From positions 1-10,479 of the forward strand of contig MU634742.1 of assembly GCA_026770595.1 (NCBI GenBank): a stretch of 10,479 nucleotides of DNA, written 5' to 3'. Below the pieces are notes generated by a model that ran no database searches, was not told where the DNA came from, and worked only from the letters and a program-made list of their open reading frames with translations. A program made the position numbers and the translations under genes. Shown here piece by piece: positions 1 to 6,597 of this stretch (position 1 is the stretch's first letter; each line of letters opens with the position of its first letter). The stretch is from Ochromonadaceae sp. CCMP2298. Its lineage: Eukaryota; Sar; Synurophyceae; Ochromonadales; Ochromonadaceae.

Positions 1-185
1 TGTGTGTGTGGGGGGGTGTATGGGTGTATGGGGGGGTGCGTATGACGTATTCACAATTCCCCCCGACCTTCGCTTCCTGACCCGCACTCTCTACTAATTC
101 CACACACATACACACCTACACCCATACCAATACACACACCAATAACACCTGTTCACCCATAACACCTCACCTGTACACTGTACAG
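1..185 (+). other. Probable intron tail of the upstream gene
   Basis: I find no supportable coding exon here. The left edge is a GT/G-rich simple sequence. It is followed by TACTAAT at about 92-98, which matches a branch-point consensus, and then a C/A-rich stretch. No AG dinucleotide occurs between that motif and the CTGTACAG ending at 185, which fits a single long 3' intron end. The donor would lie outside the window. The branch-to-acceptor distance, about 90 nt, is long, so this is tentative. Confidence 0.35.
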
Positions 186-596
186 GAATCACACCTGGTG
201 GGTCTGCGGAATACCAGGCCGGCTGCCAGAGCCGAGCCCGCTCTGCGGAAAAGAGAAGCGGCACGGGGAGTGAGCTGCGGGTGCGGTTTGTCCTTCCGCA
301 TCTTTAACAAAAAGGTGCGTCCCGCGCCGAAACCCTCCTCTGTCCGCTCCGTCCCCCGCTCTGTCGCTGGTACTGGTGCTGTTTTGTCGGTGTGCTCGGC
401 GGGTGCTTTGGGCCGCGTAATGCTGATCGCCTACTCTCTGCAGTCGGAGGTGAGGAGAGCGGCCGCCGTGCTGGCCCAAGCCCAAGATCAGGTAGATTGT
501 GAGGGGAAGGAGGGGGAGCAGGTGGGTAGGTCGACCAGGCCAGCATGGCTGGCGTAGATGATGGAGGGCCTGCAGGACTACATAGATGAGGAGTAA
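186..596 (+). CDS. 3' end of an unrecognised spliced gene (partial)
   Basis: I do not recognise the product. The best model has three exons, all in phase 0: 186-314, 444-491 and 558-596. They are separated by introns of 129 and 66 bp. Support comes from acceptors CTGTACAG, CTCTCTGCAG (with GCTGAT as a possible branch site) and GGCGTAG, and from donors AAG|GTGCGT and CAG|GTAGAT. The last two exons give SEVRRAAAVLAQAQDQ followed by MMEGLQDYIDEE and a TAA stop. This is an Ala/Gln-rich, probably helical and acidic C-terminus. Exon 186-314 is Arg-rich and open in all or most of its length in more than one frame, so its frame rests only on the downstream join. The 129-bp intron has no in-frame stop and could be retained or be coding. 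The start lies outside the window. The gene is convergent with the membrane-protein gene ending at 1051. Confidence 0.4.
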
Positions 597-597
597 C

Positions 598-649
598 AAT
601 ACCAACACACAACACCAACACACAACACCAACACACAATACCAACACAA
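598..649 (+). repeat. 13-bp tandem repeat, four copies
   Basis: Four head-to-tail copies of AA(C/T)ACCAACACAC begin immediately after the TAA stop at 594-596. The last copy has one substitution. The repeat would lie in the 3' untranslated region of the + strand gene. It contains no G and has little folding potential. Confidence 0.8.
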
Positions 650-715
650 CAGAGTAGGCTTGGAGAAACCTGGGAATAGTCCCAAAACAAAACCCATAAA
701 CCGTCCTACCGGTAA

Positions 716-841
716 CTACTCATGGGAGTAGGAGCATAGAAGCATAGAAGCTTAGAGGCATAGTCCCGGGGACTATATCTACTCATGGGAGTAGGAGCAT
801 AGAAGTATAGAAGCTTAGAAGCATAGTCACGGGGGCTATCC
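716..841 (+). repeat. 63-bp tandem duplication with internal palindrome
   Basis: Copies at 716-778 and 779-841 begin with CTACTCATGGGAGTAGGAGC and differ at only a few positions. Each contains a smaller repeat of about 8 bp (GCATAGAA-type) around AAGCTTAG. Copy 1 has an inverted repeat, TAGTCCC-G-GGGACTA. Copy 2 carries TAGTCAC in the left arm and GGGGCTA in the right, so the palindrome is degraded there. The function is unknown. Confidence 0.85.
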
Positions 842-1050
842 ATATCAAAATCCAGCCTGATTTTTCTGTAGGGGTACCGGCAAGACGAATAAATTACGTT
901 GTGAATAGAGTCACACTGTAATTTTTTTTAATATAGATAGATTCTTTTTCTGTATATCTCAATCTGAGCTTACTTCATGCGCCATTCCCTCCATCCCTCC
1001 TTTAACATGGAATCTTCTACTTCTTCTGTGCCTCCTTTGGTTTGGGCTGG

Positions 1051-2346
1051 TTACTCTACCTCCCCCTCCTCCTCCTCCTCCTCCTCCTCCTCCCCCTCCT
1101 CTGGCTCTGCTGCTGCTACCACTGCTCTGTTGCTCTGTAGGTACAAGTGCCCCAGCCTCGCGGTGTAGGTACATCAAGTTGTTCCCTATTCCCCTATTCA
1201 CCAGTCCCCTACCTGGGAGGCGCCCCCTACGTCACTGGTGCCACCCACTTCGTAGGTACTGGCAGGAAGTGCCAGAACCTGTACCTCCTGCACCGGCACA
1301 GATGTAGGGTATATCTGTACTGGTAATATCTGTAGCGGTACCTGTACCGGTGCACAAGTAGGCGATGATGTAGAGTCCGAGGGGTTGGGGGTTCCACCAC
1401 CTACATCCGAGGGGTTGGGGGTTCCACCATCTACATCCGAGGGGTTGGGGGTTCCACCATCCACCACAGGCGCATATGCGTTCGACACGGCAGCGAAGAA
1501 GGAGAGCAGCGTCGCGACAATGACGTAGGTGGCGGCTGTGCCTTGAGAGTAAACGCCGTCGCTTCCATCTTGTATTGCGTCCGTGCACTGGGAGAAGACA
1601 GACAACCCGATTATGCCGAACAGACAGCCAAAGAGACCTGCCGCCGAGACCGCGTAGTAGAGTTCCTTGCTTTTGGAGCAGCAGCGGCTGCAAGACCCGA
1701 CCGCTAGCACAATTGAGAAGGAGAAAGCGGCAATGAGAAGATTAAAGGCGGAATGCCCGGAGTCGAGGCATTCGCTGCATATTACGAAGCCCTCGCAGGA
1801 ACTGTAAGAATAGATCCCAGAGGGAATGATGTGGTACTTCAGGCCATAGTACTCGTCGTTGCCGGCGTCGTAGCCGCCAGAAACGACCGCCCACGGGATA
1901 CTTTTCAACGCCCATTCTTCACCATTCGAGCTTAAGAAGAACCCCCCACCCAAGAAGAAGAAGATTAGCGCCACCGTGCCGAGAATTGCACTGGCTACGA
2001 TGTTAAAGGGACTACCGAAATCTTGATGGCTCCCATTTCCTGCAACATGGCCGCTGATGTGGCCGAAGCTGCTGTGCCCGTGGCTGCTGTGGCCGATGCT
2101 GCTGTGCCCGTGGCTGCTGTGGCCGATGCTGCTGTGGCCGATGCTGCTGTGGCCGATGTTGCTGTGGCCGATGCTGCTGTGGCCGATGCTGCTGTGGCCG
2201 ATGCTGCTGTGGCCGATGCTGCTGTGGCCGATGTGGCTGCCGTGACCGATGCTGCTGTGGCCGATGCTGCTGTGGCCGATGTGGCTGCCGTGGCCGATGC
2301 TGCTGTGGCCGTGGCTGGCGTGGCCGTGGCTTCTTTTTGGGTTCAT
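1051..2346 (-). CDS. His-rich four-helix membrane protein
   Basis: The family is not identified. The start is the ATG at 2346; an in-frame TAG lies upstream and no earlier in-frame ATG intervenes. Unspliced, the ORF ends with a TGA at 1198-1200 (382 residues, ending VGDW). A better model removes a 78-bp intron (1212-1135, CAG|GTAGGG...CCTACAG) in phase 0. That gives 378 residues plus 27 more, ending in an Ala stretch, nine Glu in a row and a TAA at 1051-1053. Residues 7-100 are repeats of HSSIG and variants, with 25 His in the first 100 residues. Four hydrophobic segments follow at about 114-138, 200-218, 229-251 and 271-293. The loop between the first two has Cys184, Cys190 and Cys193 and a YYGLKY segment, loosely recalling claudin/PMP22/amastin-type proteins, but I see no decisive signature. 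Residues 295-324 are three 10-residue repeats, and 325-370 is Pro/Val-rich. With four helices both tails share one side, probably the cytosol. The His repeats could bind metal ions (inference). Confidence 0.8.
1375..1464 (-). repeat. Three 30-bp coding repeats (VDGGTPNPSD)
   Basis: Three nearly identical 30-bp units encode VDGGTPNPSD, VDGGTPNPSD and VGGGTPNPSD after the fourth membrane segment. The 30-bp period keeps the frame, so copy-number change would only lengthen the tail. On the + strand each unit carries GGGGTTGGGGG, giving six G-runs in 90 bp. Confidence 0.9.
2047..2328 (-). repeat. 15-bp coding repeat (HSSIG) array
   Basis: About 282 bp consist of 15-bp units encoding HSSIG, with HSSHG, HSNIG, HSSFG and HGSHIG variants. 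The + strand reads as GCTGCTGTGGCCGAT units. The unit length is a multiple of three, so copy-number change keeps the frame. The open + strand frames seen here (AVADA-type, and one rich in W, P, M and L) are shadows of this array. Confidence 0.9.
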
Positions 2347-2771
2347 TGCGAGCAAGTGCGGCAGTAGAGTAATAACTGATTGAACTCCACCTCTCTATAA
2401 TTATGAACAGATTGCTTCTGTGGGAGATGGAATGGGAGATGGAAGAAGAAAGCTGTGGGAGATGGAACGGAAGAATCATCTTAATTTCTACACCACCATG
2501 CACTGTCGTAACATGCTGCCATCCTTACGTAAATCACGCACAAAACATGATACAGAATCCATTCGGCGTTTTTTGGCGGGAGTCCGAAAATACAAAACTT
2601 TTCGGGCCGACCCGAACCCATTCAAAATCAAAAATCACGAGAGAGGAGACACAGGAGCAGTGAGCAAGCTAACGCAAGCAGATCACGAGGTGCTTCCAAG
2701 CAGCCCTTCACACATTCGGTATTTATCGAATCGCGACAAGACTCTCACATTGCACATCAGCGACAGGAATC
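2347..2771. promoter_or_regulatory. Divergent promoter between the membrane-protein gene and RPA2
   Basis: This gap of 425 bp lies between two divergent start codons and probably holds both promoters and 5' untranslated regions. TATAATTAT at 2396-2404 is a TATA-like element about 50 bp upstream of the minus-strand ATG. TATTTAT at 2720-2726 is a similar element about 45 bp upstream of the RPA2 ATG, inside a loose inverted repeat (ATTCG...CGAAT, 2714-2731). A 6-bp inverted repeat, TTCGGG-CCGA-CCCGAA, spans 2601-2616. The short open frames here look like noise. Confidence 0.55.
2571..2581 (+). promoter_or_regulatory. Putative E2F/DP binding site
   Basis: TTTTGGCGGGA matches the E2F/DP consensus (WTTSSCSS; classic form TTTGGCGGGA) and sits about 190 bp upstream of the RPA2 ATG. 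RPA subunit genes are S-phase genes and E2F targets in animals and plants, so the site is in a functionally sensible place. It is also about 225 bp upstream of the divergent membrane-protein gene. Confidence 0.6.
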
Positions 2772-4093
2772 ATGTCGTACGGAGGTAAGCCGATTTCTCG
2801 TTCGATAAACCAATCGCACTTACTGAACCATCTTCCACCCCTCCCACCCCTCCCACCCCTTCCCGCAGGCTTTGAGTACAACAGCAACAACCAGTCGTAT
2901 GGGAATTTCGACCCCATGGGCGGCTTCGGCGCGGGGGGCTACGGCATGGAAACCGGGGGCGGGGCCAACGCGGGAGGGTTCATGGGCGGGGGCGAGCCGG
3001 AGACCAAGAGCAACGAGAAGAAGGTAAGGGGAACTCCATCTCACTCTCTTTAAAACCACCACTCACACCACCCTCTATCTGAGCAGAAGCTCGGCGATCG
3101 CGCTACGCTGATCCACCTCACAGCGAGACAGCTGCTAAAAGCTGACCGCCAAGAAGACGTCTTCATCGTGGACGGTCACGAGCTCATGACGGTCGAGCTG
3201 TTCGGCACGATGCACGAACTGGAGGAGCACAGTACTAACTTCGTGTTCAAGCTGCAGGACGGCACGGGGCAGCTGGAGTGCAAGAAGTGGATAGAGAAGG
3301 ACAACGACAGCCTCCAAAAACTATCGCAGCTGAAGTGAGTGTGTGCATTCTTTGTTCTTTGCATCCTCTCTGCTGTGTGGTCTTTGGTCTCTGCTCTACG
3401 CTTTATGTTTTATTCTCTCTGCTTTATGCTCTATTCTCTCTTCACTCACCACTTTCCTCTCTCTCTTCTCCCTCCACCGTCCTACCTCCCCCCTCCTCCC
3501 TCCCCCCTCCTCCCTCCCCCCTCCACCCCCACCCCAGAGAGGGCTCCATGGTTCGCGTTGTGGGCAACGTGCGCGACTACGAAGGGCGCATGCACATACT
3601 CGTGTACGACGTGCAGCCCGTGACTGACTTCAACCAGCTCACCCACCACCTGCTAGAGGTCATGCTCACCCACTTAAAACACACCAAGGGACCCATCCCA
3701 GGATCTGATGCGGCCAAGGCCTCGGGTGGTATGGGCATGGCTGGTGGTATGGGTATGGGCATGGGGCAGGGTATGGGGCAGGGTATGGGACAGGGTATGG
3801 GGGGTATGGGCAATATGGGTGGGGGTATGAGCGCGGGTGCGGGTATGAGTGCGAGTGCGGGTGCGGGAGGGGGAGGGGACATGCCTGAGCTGATCTACCA
3901 GACCTACGTAAACAGGGGCTACGGGTACCCCGAGGGCCTGCACGTGCAGCAGCTCGTCCAGCTGCTGCGAACCAAGGGGGTTAATCTGGGGCAGGAGGAG
4001 TTGATGAGACTCGTCAGACAGCTGTGCGACGACGGAAAGCTCTACACCACCCTGGACGACGAGCACCACAAGCCCACCTGCGAGGACTTCTAA
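2772..4093 (+). CDS. RPA2: Replication protein A 32 kDa subunit (RPA2)
   Basis: RPA2 is the middle subunit of the nuclear heterotrimer that coats single-stranded DNA in replication, repair and checkpoint signalling. Exons are 2772-2784, 2869-3023, 3087-3334 and 3538-4093, with GT-AG introns of 84, 63 and 203 bp. The spliced protein has 323 residues; human RPA2 has 270. Residues 1-56 form a Gly/Asn/Tyr-rich N-terminus like the flexible phosphorylated arm of the family. Residues about 57-185 are the OB fold, with FKLQDGTGQLECKKW and VRVVGNVRDYEG followed by PVTDFNQLTHHLLEV, all typical of RPA2. Residues about 200-253 are a Gly/Met-rich linker (GMGQ repeats). Residues about 254-319 are the C-terminal winged helix that recruits repair partners. 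The four joins restore one continuous family-like protein across phases 1, 0 and 2. An E2F site lies upstream. The oddities are the extended Met/Gly linker and an N-terminal arm with only four Ser and no SQ or TQ. Confidence 0.95.
3335..3537 (+). other. RPA2 intron 3 with long pyrimidine tract
   Basis: The donor is AA|GTGAGT and the acceptor CACCCCAG. The first half carries imperfect repeats of a CTTTATG(C/T)TCTATTCTCTCT type. From about 3455 to 3530 it is almost entirely C and T. RPA2 intron 1 (2785-2868) also has a CTCCCACCC-type triplication next to its acceptor. Confidence 0.75.
3757..3850 (+). repeat. In-frame GGTATGGG-type coding repeat in the RPA2 linker
   Basis: Tandem variants of GGGCAGGGTATG and GGTATGGGC encode the GMGQGMGQGMG linker between the OB fold and the winged helix. 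All copies keep the frame. Human RPA2 has a short linker at this place, so the array is an insertion specific to this lineage or its relatives. Confidence 0.75.
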
Positions 4094-4599
4094 TCTTCCA
4101 ATGTGTCGCACCATGTCACACCATATTGGCACCGTTTGCAGAGTGTCACACCATATTGGTGCCTCATAAAGCGCGTGTTGGTACCGTTGGGGCTGGGGTT
4201 GAGGTTGGGGCTGATGTCAGTCTACGTATAGTCTGCAGTCTGCAGCCTGCAGTCTCGGCAGTAATCGAGGCAAGCTGGGTGAATTAGATATCACAGCAGC
4301 TCAGTATTACTCAGTAATGTCAATAAGCTAAAACGCTGTTGGAGATATAAGACATTTAGGAGTCCATTAAAAGTTCGGACGCTTCTTTCAAAGTTTAGGC
4401 ATTTTTGCCTCTTTTTGTGTTTCTCTAAACGGCTGGGCTTATGGCCTCGTTCTGAGTGATGGTCACACATAAAACCTTGTCATAAACCCAGCACTTTTTG
4501 GAGAAACTCAGCCGTACCAAAATATTTCCTCTGTTCCTGCTCCGCATAACGTCGAGAGGCGTGTGAGACCGCGTTCCATTGTGAAGCACCGATACAGCC
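4094..4599. other. Intergenic region: RPA2 3' end and GTPase-gene promoter
   Basis: No gene is supportable. A 16-bp direct repeat, TGTCACACCATATTGG, lies at 4114-4129 and 4144-4159. The second copy forms a small hairpin, CACCA-TAT-TGGTG. CATAAA shortly after it is a possible polyadenylation variant. A CTGCAG-rich cluster lies at about 4222-4252. AGGCA-TTTT-TGCCT at 4397-4410 is a short hairpin. An in-frame TGA lies a few codons before the next ATG. Confidence 0.5.
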
Positions 4600-6597
4600 A
4601 TGGAGCAGCTGGCCACGCAGCTGGGTCTGTGGGACATGAGCCCTGCGCGCCTCCTTTTCACCTGCTCCGTCCTGTCTCTCTCCCTCTCAGGAGTGGCAGT
4701 GGTGGCAATCACCACCTACTGCAAGGTGGGGTCGAGCCACAGGCAGCTGGTGCTCACGCGCATGCTGTGGAAGTTCGAGTCTGCGGCCAACCAGCGCACC
4801 ATCTACCAGGAGAAGTGCTGGTCCTGGCGCAAGCTGGTGTGTGCGGGCCTTATGGCGGTTTCCTCAGCTACCTCCATCATGTCCAAGGTGGTTACAGTGG
4901 CAACAGCGCTGATGGGGGCGGCGTTGCTCTTCGGCGCGTGGCTGGTCTTCCTGTGGGGATACTGGGCTATGCTGGTGGAGCCCTCTTTTCGTTCCAAGGA
5001 GGACAGTGCACAGAAGACCGAGACGACAGGGACAGGTGCAGGGACAGGTGCAGGGACAGGTGCAGGGACAGGTGCAGGGATAGGTGCAGGGACGGGTGCA
5101 GGGACAGGTGCAGGGACTGGGACTGGGACTGGGACAGAGGCAGGTGGGGCAGGTGACAGAGTTAGCGAGGTGTCCAAGGCAGACGCGGCATGGCTGGGGC
5201 GGCGTCTGGACCAGGACAAGCAGGAGGACTCACGGCTGCCTCTCACCATAGTCACAGGCTTCCTGGGCTCCGGCAAGACCACCCTAGTGAAGAACATTCT
5301 TTCCAACACGGTGGGGATGAAGGTACTCGTGATAGAGAACGAGATCGGCGCAGAGGGGATCGACCACGAGCTTCTGATGCAGCAGACAGCCCCGGAGGAG
5401 ATCGTGCTGATGAACAACGGCTGTGTCTGCTGCACAGTGCGCAAGGACCTACTCACCACCTTCCACCGCCTGTTCGACCACGAAGCCTTCGCCTCACTGG
5501 ACTGGATAGTCATAGAGACCACAGGAATCGCGGATCCCGCACCTCTGATTCAGTCACTGTACATGGATGCTCAGTGCCAGGCACGCCTCAGGCTGGACAG
5601 TGTGATAGCGGTAGTGGACTGCAAGCACCTGCCCCTGCATCTCACGCAGAAGCCAGCGGAGGGTGCAGGGGTGGGTGCGGTTGAGGGAGGGGGTGCGGGT
5701 GCGGGAGGGGGCGGTCTGGGCGGTCTGGCAGCCCTGCAGGGTCTGTTCAACATAACCCCAGACAAAAAGGAGCAGAGGCCCTCCGAGGCAGTGCTGCAGA
5801 TCTCCTTCGCAGACAGAGTGCTGCTCAACAAAACAGACCTCGTCACCGCATCAGAATTGGAGTGCCTACTCTCCACCGTGCATGCTATAAACCCTCACGC
5901 GCAGCTGATCGCCTGCCAAAACTCCCAGGTTCCTGTGGGGGACTTATTGAATATACGCGCATTCGACCCGCTGCAGAACCGCGCCCTGTCTGCCGAGGCA
6001 CTGGAGGAGGCAGCGCCGCCTGTGCTGATACAGGTAGACGAGACGGGGCAGATACTGCGCAAGAGTGTGAAATTCGGGCAGATTCGGCCCAAAAGGGGGC
6101 TGAGTGCGGCCAACAAGCGCCGCGAACAGAGCCGGGAGAAGGAGCAGAGCCGCCACAGCGTGCAGACAGTCAGCCTGCTGGAGGCCGCGCCACTGGACCT
6201 GGATCGGTTCAACAGGTGGGTGAGCGACCTGCTGGCGAACAGGGGGGCGGACGTGTTTCGACTGAAGGGTATTCTGCGCATGCAGGGGTACGAGGAGCAG
6301 TTCGTGGCACACGGGGTGCACATGATATTCGACGGGATGCGGGCGGGCAGGTGGGGGCCGGAGGGGGAGGAGGGGGAGGAGGGGAAGGGGAAGGGGAAGG
6401 GGAAGGGGAAGGGGAAGGTGGGGGACCAGGGGAAGGCGGGGGAGAAGGGGAAGGTGGGGGGCCAGGGGAAGGGGTGGGGGGTGAGTCGGCTGGTGCTGAT
6501 CGGCATGCGACTGGATGAGATGGGGCTGGAGGAGGGGTTCCGCAGCTGCAGGCACGGAGCAGACCCTATAGTAGCCCCAGTAGATCCAGCTCAATAG
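4600..6597 (+). CDS. Membrane-anchored COG0523/CobW-family metallochaperone GTPase
   Basis: COG0523 proteins are G3E GTPases that deliver metals such as zinc or cobalt to client enzymes. This 665-residue single-exon ORF starts at an ATG in good context (GCCATGG), with an in-frame TGA just upstream. Walker A is GFLGSGKTT (220-228), the family's metal site CxCC is GCVCC (274-278), the switch region is ETTGIADP (306-313), IAVVD is 336-340 and the base-specificity motif is NKTD (410-413). The C-terminal domain includes VFRLKGILRMQGYEEQ and, near the end, RLVLIGMRLDEMGLEEGFRSC. Unusually, residues 1-130 come first and hold hydrophobic segments at about 18-39 and 79-124 (one or two helices), joined to the GTPase by a GTGA-repeat linker (144-180). 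Gly-rich and Gly/Lys-rich insertions at about 353-380 and 587-627 interrupt loops. I see no CPELVPI motif of the kind ZNG1 uses to bind methionine aminopeptidase, so this may not be the ZNG1 orthologue. The client and metal are unknown. Confidence 0.9.
   Translation: MEQLATQLGLWDMSPARLLFTCSVLSLSLSGVAVVAITTYCKVGSSHRQLVLTRMLWKFESAANQRTIYQEKCWSWRKLVCAGLMAVSSATSIMSKVVTVATALMGAALLFGAWLVFLWGYWAMLVEPSFRSKEDSAQKTETTGTGAGTGAGTGAGTGAGIGAGTGAGTGAGTGTGTGTEAGGAGDRVSEVSKADAAWLGRRLDQDKQEDSRLPLTIVTGFLGSGKTTLVKNILSNTVGMKVLVIENEIGAEGIDHELLMQQTAPEEIVLMNNGCVCCTVRKDLLTTFHRLFDHEAFASLDWIVIETTGIADPAPLIQSLYMDAQCQARLRLDSVIAVVDCKHLPLHLTQKPAEGAGVGAVEGGGAGAGGGGLGGLAALQGLFNITPDKKEQRPSEAVLQISFADRVLLNKTDLVTASELECLLSTVHAINPHAQLIACQNSQVPVGDLLNIRAFDPLQNRALSAEALEEAAPPVLIQVDETGQILRKSVKFGQIRPKRGLSAANKRREQSREKEQSRHSVQTVSLLEAAPLDLDRFNRWVSDLLANRGADVFRLKGILRMQGYEEQFVAHGVHMIFDGMRAGRWGPEGEEGEEGKGKGKGKGKGKVGDQGKAGEKGKVGGQGKGWGVSRLVLIGMRLDEMGLEEGFRSCRHGADPIVAPVDPAQ
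5029..5130 (+). repeat. 12-bp coding repeat, seven units plus GGGACT x3
   Basis: Seven units of GGGACAGGTGCA (two with one substitution) run from 5029 to 5112, followed by GGGACT three times (5113-5130). They encode GTGA repeats and then GT repeats in the linker between membrane and GTPase domains. Most units contain CAGGTGCAG, which resembles both a splice donor and an acceptor. Confidence 0.9.
6378..6476 (+). repeat. GGGGAA-type purine repeat in the GTPase C-terminal domain
   Basis: A purine-only tract encodes GEEGEEG and then six GK dipeptides, followed by imperfect GxGK variants. It interrupts the C-terminal domain just before its last conserved strand and helix (RLVLIGMRLDEMGLEEGF). It is in frame throughout and probably forms a flexible basic loop. 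Confidence 0.8.

Larger units (their letters stand above)
597..1050. other. Convergent intergenic region with both 3' ends
   Basis: This gap between two converging genes holds no supportable gene. AATAAA at 888-893 could be the polyadenylation signal of the + strand gene. On the minus strand an ATTAAA (927-932) lies about 120 nt past the stop of the membrane-protein gene. The two candidate signals are only about 35 bp apart, so the transcripts may nearly abut or overlap. Two tandem repeats are listed separately. Confidence 0.5.

Noticed and set aside
45-100. Peptide FTIPPDLRFLTRTLY in one + frame, recalling ABC1/ADCK-type kinases
   Set aside because: It runs straight into a TAA with no usable donor before it and does not join the downstream exons. 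I treat it as chance or decayed sequence.
189-690. Minus-strand open frames opposite the first gene
   Set aside because: They read through CA/TG simple repeats, lack splice-consistent structure and show no family features.
959-1201. An 80-codon minus-strand open frame with a Gly run
   Set aside because: It is the wrong frame through the GAG repeat. The frame that joins the upstream gene by splicing reads Glu and ends at 1051.
2047-2328. Possible CRISPR-like array because of regular repeats
   Set aside because: The units are contiguous 15-bp coding repeats with no unique spacers, in a eukaryotic gene.
2023-2367. Plus-strand open frames rich in AVADA or WPMLL across the HSSIG array
   Set aside because: They are shadows of a 15-bp repeat that is open in several frames. 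Only the minus strand leads on into membrane segments.
2403-2788. Two plus-strand open frames in the divergent promoter
   Set aside because: They have no recognisable domain, overlap the promoter elements and one overlaps the RPA2 start in another frame.
3577-4132. Minus-strand Pro-rich and His/Thr-rich open frames opposite RPA2 exon 4
   Set aside because: They are antisense shadows of the Gly/Met coding repeat.
4397-4410. Hairpin AGGCA-TTTT-TGCCT near a T-run resembling a bacterial terminator
   Set aside because: The window is eukaryotic and the stem is only 5 bp.
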